DNA of 64,000 bases from Strobilurus pachycystidiatus (Eukaryota > Basidiomycota > Agaricomycetes > Agaricales > Physalacriaceae), in contig JAHLMK010000017.1 in the NCBI GenBank assembly GCA_019915135.1, positions 806,001 to 870,000 of the forward strand, written 5' to 3'. Shown one piece after another: positions 57,680 through 64,000 of this stretch. The notes under the pieces were generated by a model. It saw nothing but the letters and a program-made list of their open reading frames with translations. It did no database searches and was not told the DNA's origin. Each line of letters opens with the position of its first letter. The stretch's first letter is position 1. The position numbers were made by a program, and so were the translations under genes.

Positions 57680-57950
57680 GCCGGCACGATGGATATACAT
57701 GTGGGCGGACCGTACTTAATGGCATTAATTCTGATCAACGAATACCCGCGACCTGGGAGGACCTGAGCAGGGATGCGAAGAAGCCCGACTCGTTAGCTCT
57801 ATTTAGTCATGGGCGACTGCCGGCGGGGCGGCACCTTGGAGTACGCGGCAGGGTCAGGTGATCTAAGCCAATTCCCCTTACGCCACATCAGGGCTTCAGG
57901 TACAGTGTGGTCTCTCTACGGCACTCGCTTTGTTCTCAACTCCATGCAGA

Positions 57951-59254
57951 ATGGCGAGCCGAATTCGCTTTGACATTAGACTTACCATCATCATCGCCGC
58001 CCTGCTCTGTTCTGTCCGTCTTCTCGTATCTGTCGTCGGCAGAGCTCCCTCGGTCGATGTCCTAGAGACCATCCACGCTGTCTTACTGAACGCGCTGCCG
58101 GACTACCTTCCGCCTCATTTTGACGATCACACCACGCTCCGCCTTGTTCAGAATTCCTTGACTTGCACGTCCCATCTCCCTATCAAGCGCATCGCTAAAG
58201 ACCTCCGCCGACATCAAGCCATACTTCCATCAGCTGACTGTGCGCCACTACCGGACCTGTCTATTCATGAGCTCTGCACTGTACATGCTCAGAAAAGGAT
58301 TCTTCTTGTCGGTTCTGAAGCAACCTATAACCTTCACTTACTGTGGCTGGCTGCTCTATCAACATCTGAAGAACGGGAGCATTCTTGTCGCGGCACCGCG
58401 TTTTGTACCTTCCATCATATTTGCCAGCCTTCATCTACAGGACCTGAACCAGTAGAAGACCAACGCATGCAAAAAACCCCTACGACTGAAGAACTCGCTG
58501 CTTCCAATTCCTCTCTTCTTCGATACATCATGTCTTCGACCTTGTACGTCTCCGCCGACCAACATGCTTCGCGTTACTCCATCCCTCATATTGACCCGTT
58601 TACTGGCGTACGAGATCGCGACATGCCATGGTTGCATCAGGCTCGTAAATCAGAGGTCGTCATCCTCAATCGGGGCCCGATTCCCGCGCCTGCCTGGACC
58701 CACGATGGTTCGCGCCATGGAAACTGGTCTTTCGCAGAGTCCATCTTCGCCCAGAACTCGTTGATGCCCAACGCTCAGGGAACAACTGCATTACGTGTCA
58801 TCAATGCTGCTCTGTACGCTACGCTGTCACAATTCCTGCCTTCGTTGAAGCAAACCCTCTTGGCGAGAAACGTTGATTCAGGTGTTGGTAGCCAGAAAGT
58901 TTCATGGATCTGGCACAATAGCGTCTACCAAACCAACCCCTGCCTCAGCTCCGAGCGCGAACAGTTGCCAGCAGATGACCCAGACATGTGGACCTTGTAC
59001 TATAATGCACAAGGTGGACGTCTATTGGCATGTGTTTCGACAATCAGCACTGATCGACTATTTGAACAGTCTACATGCACAATTACATTCTCCCAAGGCT
59101 TCTCCCTTTCTACGGGATCGTCTTTATGCCTCTCGCCGACCATGCTCCCTCAGACCAAACATCAAAGCGAGAGTGTTGGAATCCGATTTATGACAGCAAG
59201 TCAGGCAAAGCCCTGCTGCAGCATTTCATAAACGCTTTAGGTCAAATACTGTAA
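57951..59254 (+). CDS. Signal-anchored protein of unknown function, conserved-looking
   Basis: Starts MASRIRF followed by one membrane helix (LTIIIAALLCSVRLLVSVVG), then a soluble domain of about 390 residues. Recognisable blocks: KRILLVGSEATYNLHLLWL, SSLLRYIMSSTLYVSADQH, SEVVILNRGPIPAPAWTHDG, TTALRVINAALYATL, KVSWIWHNSVYQ. A 3' intron (GTGGAC...GAACAG, near 59.01-59.07 kb) changes frame and gives VYMHNYILPRLLPFYGIVFM, MPLADHAPSD, CWNPIYDS and the end NALGQIL (TAA 59252-59254). The blocks loosely recall GDSL/PC-esterase-type secretory-pathway proteins, but the assignment is weak. Likely Golgi or cell-surface, type II topology. Confidence 0.65.
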
Positions 59255-59269
59255 TCATGAATTAAACTA

Positions 59270-59862
59270 TCACTTCCTCTTTCCTTTTTTCTTCTTGGTT
59301 TCCTCCGTTTCTCGTTCCCTTTTCTTGGAATAAAAGCCTTGGTTCAACGCATCCCTCGCAACCTCCGAGATCTTTCTCCATCTTTCTGAACCAAGCTGGA
59401 CTCCGCCGTACCACCGCCATACAACAATCACCACGTCTTCGCTGTCGGACAGTTCGAGAAGACGTGCCAGGAGATCTCCAGATCCGTGCTCGCCACCATC
59501 GCTTTGGCCCAGGCTGTACGGAGACGAGCCTTGTGACGCGTCTCTGACGCGAAAAGCATACATGCAGTGTGTAGCACGTTTCAGCTTCAGCTGAGGTAGA
59601 CCTATCAGGTGGTCGATGAAATCAGGCAGAAGTTTGCTATTTGTGAGACTGGTAGCATGGGCGAGGAAGACCGACTTGTGGGCCTGAATCCGCTCAGATG
59701 TGTAAATGGTATGCGGCCATGTCCCCACCGGATCTGCCAGTCGAAGAGCGTTGAGCTAAGCCAATTGAAATCCAATTGAGACCTACCTGTTGTTCTCGCG
59801 TGAGCGATAGAATAACACGCTGTGCACGGGTTTGTCCTGGGCGCTAGTGCGCGCCTCAACAT
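59270..59862 (-). CDS. IMPACT/UPF0029-domain protein without RWD
   Basis: Two exons. Exon 1 (MLRRALAPRTNPCTACYSIAH) is basic and may be a targeting peptide. Exon 2 holds the IMPACT domain: TSERIQAHKSVFLAHA, THCMYAFRVRD, DGGEHGSGDLLARLLE and VVIVVWRWYGGVQLGSERWRKI, ending in a Lys-rich tail (EETKKKKGKRK). Full IMPACT/YIH1 proteins have an N-terminal RWD domain that binds Gcn1 and tunes Gcn2; that domain is missing, so the link to Gcn2 control is not assured. About 178 residues. The stop lies only 16 bases from the convergent neighbour's stop. Confidence 0.82.
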
Positions 59863-60260
59863 GGGCGGGCGGAAACAAGCGTCGGTAATTTCCGGACTAC
59901 ATAATTAAGCTGCGAATATGTAACCGTGACGAGGCCTTTCCCAGAGGAGAACCAACTTGCGACTGAATCACCAACGTTCAGCTATCGCCAGCCAATGGCG
60001 ATGAGCACGCTCAGTCTGTCCTGGACAGGTGCTGGAAGCGCCGTAATTGCCATCTTTGCGTGTTTCAAGGCCAGAGAGCAGCTGAAATCAAAGCAGCTGC
60101 TTCTTGATCCGATTTCATCAAATCTACCACTCGGTTCGCATCTGTTCGCATGCTCTCCTCAATCGATTTCAAGAGTATGCGTTTTCGGCATACAGGCCGA
60201 AAGCTATAAAAAGGGCAGAGGTGGATACCGTGGCAAGGTTTCCCTCAGTCCCACTTTGAA
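59863..60260. other. Intergenic promoter region
   Basis: About 400 bases between divergent genes. Holds the deaminase TATA box; otherwise nothing recognised. Confidence 0.45.
60205..60212 (+). promoter_or_regulatory. TATA box of the deaminase gene
   Basis: TATAAAAA, 49-56 bases upstream of the ATG at 60261. It supports the 4-nt first coding exon. Confidence 0.55.
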
Positions 60261-61487
60261 ATGCGTATGCATCCTTATCTACTATCTATCGTCCGTCGAC
60301 TGAAAACCCCTCCCTCGCAGGTCTGATCATCCGCGACGATCCCCCGGCTGTTGGTGACTACATTGCCAACTATATCTGCAAGAGGTAGACCAGCTTCGTT
60401 CTGTGTATTGAGGCGAACGTTGACGCGTCTTCAGGATCAATGACTTTGCTCCTACGGCCGAGAAGCCCTTCGTCCTCGGTTTGCCCACTGGGTCTTCGCC
60501 TATCCCTACCTACAAGGCTCTGATACAGCTCGTCAAGGCTAAAGAGCTCACGTATGTATCTCATTCTGCTGTATGTGTTAAGGTGGTTGACATTGACCTA
60601 GATTCAAAAACGTAGTCACATTCAACATGGACGAGTATGTCGGTCTTCCTAAGGACCACTCCGAGTCCTACCATACTTTCATGTTCCGAGAGTTCTTCTC
60701 TCACGGTGAGTACTCAGACTCGTCATGTATGACTGCACATATCGCTGATGGCTTCTCTTCCAGTCGATATTCCTCCTTCCCAAGTTCACATACTCGATGG
60801 AAACGCTGAAGACCTCATCGCCGAGTGCAAGTCATACGAGGAGAAGATCAAGGCTTACGGTGGCATAGAGCTCTTCCTGGGAGGAATCGGAGAGGATGGT
60901 CATATTGCTTTCAATGCACGTTCTCCTCCTTGATCCGCTTACCTTGCGCTGACAATTGACTCTAGGAACCCGGCTCGTCGCTCGCATCGAGGACCCGTAT
61001 CAAGACTCTGGCATATGACACCATCCTAGCGAATGCTCGGTTCTTTAACAACGACATCTCAGCTGTGCCTCGTATGGCTTTGACTGTCGGTGTGGCCACC
61101 GTGATGGACAGTCGTGAAGTTATTGTCGTTGTGACCGGTCTCAGGAAGGCTCTCGCTCTAAGCAAGGCTATTGGTGCGCCTGCAATGTCCATTCCATGAA
61201 TCGAGGCTGACCCATGCAACAGAGGAGGGCGTCAATCACCTCTGGACCCTCTCTGCTTTGCAGCTTCATCCTTGGGCCCTTATCGTTGTTGACGAGGACG
61301 CCACTGCCGGTTAGTCGATCCATCTATCACTCACCGAACCATATATTTACTCGTTCTCGCTGCAGAACTCCACGTGAAAACAGTGAAATACTTCGCCTCC
61401 ATCGAACGTGTTCAGGATGAGGTCGAGCGCAACCAGGCGGCACTGAAGGCCAGAGGGATCGTGGAGGCTGTGGGAAGCATGGATTAG
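60261..61487 (+). CDS. Glucosamine-6-phosphate deaminase
   Basis: Converts glucosamine 6-phosphate to fructose 6-phosphate and ammonia, the last step of chitin/GlcNAc catabolism; cytosolic. The first coding exon is only ATGC; splicing over GTATGC...CGCAG gives [17 protein letters not shown]. Then [68 protein letters not shown] (active-site Asp and His region), [18 protein letters not shown] and [13 protein letters not shown] end. Six or more introns keep frame; the stop TAG is at 61485-61487. Normal length of about 285 residues. Fits growth on chitin or recycling of the fungus's own wall. Next to the glucoamylase gene, convergent. Confidence 0.92.
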
Positions 61488-61932
61488 ACGCTACATATCC
61501 ATACTTTTCCAAAGAGCCTTGTCACCGAAGAAATGCATGATGTACACATTTATGTCGGGGACGTATTACTTGCAAATTTCATTCTCGACCAATCGTAGAT
61601 GTATCTGTATACTAGAATGCGTAATTTATGTATTGTACCCATAGTCTATTATCATCATTATGTATCTGTATTCTTTAGTCCGCAACATGTTCACAAACGC
61701 ACATCCGTTGGCGCAAATGAACCAAGAACACATCTATTGCACAACCTCTCCGAACTCTAAGCTCGGAGTTTCGAGACATATGATGACCACGAGACACCTA
61801 GATATAACACTCTTCGCTGAGATACGGCACCTGATCTTTCGTGGTGGAAGCCCTTTCGACATTTCGTAAACATTCGAGTAACAGATAAGTAGAATACAAC
61901 ACAAGGTTCGTCGTAGTGCAACTGAACTACTT
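61488..61932. other. Convergent 3' flanks
   Basis: About 440 AT-rich bases between the stops of the deaminase and glucoamylase genes, presumably 3' UTRs. No gene seen. Confidence 0.5.
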
Positions 61933-63991
61933 TCACCAAGTATCGTTCAGATACACGTAGCCCGATGCAGGCAACGAAATGGTGTGATTGGGGCGCGGAT
62001 CCCAAGTCGTCGAGGATTGCCAGGTTGTGAAATACCCATACTCGAACGTCGCATTCCCAGTCAGATTTACAGACACTATCAAAAAAATTAACGACACACA
62101 TCTGAATATTATACGATAACATACCACTCCAAATTCCCAGCGAGTACTGAGGCGGAGTCAGAGCAATTGCATTTGAGGTTGACCATTGACCGAGAGCATC
62201 CAGAGATCCAGAAACGTGTGGAATAACTGTTCGAGCTGGCAAGTCAGTCCGACGACGTCTCACTATCAATGAAGCACTTGCCGCCAAAGTACAAGTCCGC
62301 ATGCAGATAAAATGTCACCGAGACATTCCCATTTCGTTGGTCAACGCTGCTCATGCAAGACTGGCCCAGCTTTTGGGCATGCCATGTATGAGGGACGTTC
62401 CCTGCACGACTGTTGAAAGCCGTGAGCGCGGCAGCATAGCTCCACGTCAGGTCCACCGCGCCAATATGCGACACGCCATTCAATCGACTGAACTGTTCAG
62501 ACAGATTCCCAGTAGGCGGGGTTGCGTTGGCAACGACGGCAATGAACCCATCAGCATAAGACTTGACTTGATGCGAGATATTTTGATATATCGCTGTGTT
62601 CGATGGGTATCTACCAGGGGAGATGCTGGGCGAAAAGGCGCGGAAAAAAGGGAGGGAAATGGCGTCTATGACCAAGAAAGCCTGGCGGTGCCAGACGTAC
62701 AGGGCATCGTACAGCTGCTCAGCCACAGCGAGGGTTGTAAGAAACCACGGCTGAAGACTTATGAGCACAAGACGCCTCATTGTTTTCAGAGTGACGTACG
62801 TTACCGCCGAACGACAAGTCCTCTGCGTACCGGCCAGTGGCCATGGCCTGGCCCTCTTGTATACCGTAGTTGTGCTGGTAGACCGTGAAGGATCTGACAT
62901 ACGCATGAAGATTCGCGAGGGCCCGACTGGAGCACGGTTGGAAAGTCTTATCATCACAACCAGCCGTTGGATCGAAGGTGTGTATGGAAGTTAGGACTGT
63001 ATTCCCATCCATGCCAGTCCGGCCGCCACCAGTATTCGCCGACATGTATCCTCCTTTGTTGTTCCAGAAGCTCTTGAAAGGCGTCAGCGCCGCAACCTTC
63101 ATGAACAAAAATCACGGCACCTGCATGAAGCAAAGAACGCGCTCTGCTTGGGTCGTGTACTCTCCGATGGTAGCGTCGTCCAGTCGCCCCAGGGATCTTC
63201 CCAAGGTTATACCTTGTCTTAGAGCTCGGTGTTGGACAGATGCAGTCCAAAATGACGACGACGAGAGTTCTTCCCATAGATCGAAGGTGGTGAGATTCCA
63301 GCTCTGGGAAACATACTCCAGGTCGAGCTTGAGAATGGGCCAGAGAACTCTTTCAACGTAAGGCAGGTCGTGGGCGGTGTAATGGTTGGCCAAGTCGATC
63401 AGAGCAATAGCACGTAAGGCCGGACCGTCTAAGAATGATGTGCGGATATTGTATCGATGGGTGAGTCTCGCGGATTCTGGGCGTGCTCTTACCTCGTTGA
63501 GGACGACTTTCAGGACTCGTCAGCTAAAGAGCGGGAAGCTTGCTTGAGACTCACCTCCAAGGCTCGCTGAATACGGTTTCGTTGACGTAAAACCTGGGTT
63601 CTCCGAGGCCAGCAAGGCTAGGGAGCGCTTGTATGCGGCCTTGGGATGCTACATACTCTTGTATGAGGCATTCCAGCGATGCATCTCTTCCTGACGTAAA
63701 TCTACAAGGGGGTGAGCATCAGTCTCGAAAGCAATACCTAGTCACTCACTCGCCAATGAGATATTTGAAGACAAGGGAAGAATCCCGAGTCCAAGTGAAA
63801 AAATACCCCAGATCTCGCGACGGGGAGGCAATGACTACACCAGGTTTCGCATCGCGGGCGTTGGAGCCAGAGGCACCGATGTTTGCCATAATATTGCCTT
63901 TGGCGACGATAGATTCCTGGCGAATATAAGAATCTATGTCAAAGGCCAGACACTGGGCAAAGAAATATAGGACTGAGACGAAGAGGAGCAT
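61933..63991 (-). CDS. Glucoamylase GH15 with C-terminal CBM20
   Basis: Secreted exo-enzyme releasing glucose from starch. Signal peptide MLLFVSVLYFFAQCLA, then YIRQESIVAKGNIMANIG and GYFFTWTRDSSLVFKYL. General acid in FDLWEELSSSSFWT, general base in NLSEQFSRLNG, and DLTWSYAAALTAFNSR. The CBM20 starch-binding domain closes the protein: FIVRRRT-like strand, GSLDALGQWS, ALTPPQYSLGIW, FEYGYFTTWQSSTTWDPRPN, and GYVYLNDTW before TGA at 61933-61935. Many short introns, all in frame by eye. The ATG lies 9 bases from the window edge, so the promoter is outside. Length near 570-580 residues, normal for this family. Confidence 0.9.
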
Positions 63992-64000
63992 CGGATCCTA

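Noticed and set aside
1..64000. CRISPR arrays, bacterial operons or phage-like systems
   Set aside because: No regularly spaced repeats, and the introns and gene families are fungal throughout.

Overview
The window is nuclear DNA of a filamentous basidiomycete, most likely a plant-biomass-degrading Agaricomycete. The evidence is dense genes cut by many 45-60 nt GT-AG introns with CTGAC-like branch sites, an AA9 lytic polysaccharide monooxygenase, a basidiomycete-type laccase, an aryl-alcohol-oxidase-like GMC enzyme, a cellular RNA-dependent RNA polymerase and an autonomous Helitron. Exon models were built by eye from reading frame and splice consensus. Gene ends are firmer than every internal junction.

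Layout. 0.2-4.4 kb (-): RNAi-type RdRP with one intron that looks born by tandem duplication. 5.4-6.6 kb (-): AA9 LPMO. 7.8-9.1 kb (+): NAD(P)-binding Rossmann protein. 9.2-11.65 kb (-): a shikimate kinase / dehydroquinase / shikimate dehydrogenase trifunctional protein resembling the quinate repressor QutR, with its dehydroquinase catalytic His replaced. 11.85 to about 20.9 kb (-): an autonomous Helitron with a clear 3' hairpin and CTAG end, a small companion gene and a Rep-Pif1 helicase whose N-terminal extension is built of repeated modules. 21.9-23.7 kb (-): an XPG/FEN-like protein lacking several catalytic acids. 24.0-25.7 kb (+): cyclin-box protein. 26.1-30.0 kb (+): mitochondrial isoleucyl-tRNA synthetase. 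30.6-32.0 kb (-): archaemetzincin. 32.9-33.2 kb (+): a 58-residue membrane protein in three tiny exons. 35.2-36.2 kb (-): coiled-coil protein. 36.3-37.8 kb (-): steryl-ester-hydrolase-like lipase. 38.5-41.1 kb (-): laccase with an in-frame stop in its tail and two micro-exons. 42.3-44.5 kb (-): BTB protein. 44.7-46.2 kb (+): MDR oxidoreductase pseudogene. 46.4-48.2 kb (+): enolase-superfamily L-galactonate/L-fuconate dehydratase. 48.5-49.9 kb (-): DFR-like reductase. 50.1-54.4 kb (-): GH35 beta-galactosidase. 55.3-57.6 kb (-): GMC oxidase. 58.0-59.3 kb (+): membrane protein of unknown function. 59.3-59.9 kb (-): IMPACT-domain protein. 60.3-61.5 kb (+): glucosamine-6-phosphate deaminase. 61.9-64.0 kb (-): GH15 glucoamylase with CBM20.

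Functionally, many genes fit extracellular polymer breakdown and sugar use: LPMO, laccase, GMC oxidase, beta-galactosidase, glucoamylase, sugar-acid dehydratase and amino-sugar deaminase. The rest are housekeeping or genome-defence genes. I found no tRNA, rRNA or CRISPR array. The least ordinary material is the Helitron with its companion gene, the neighbouring degenerate nuclease-like gene, the duplication-born intron in the RdRP, and several micro-exons.
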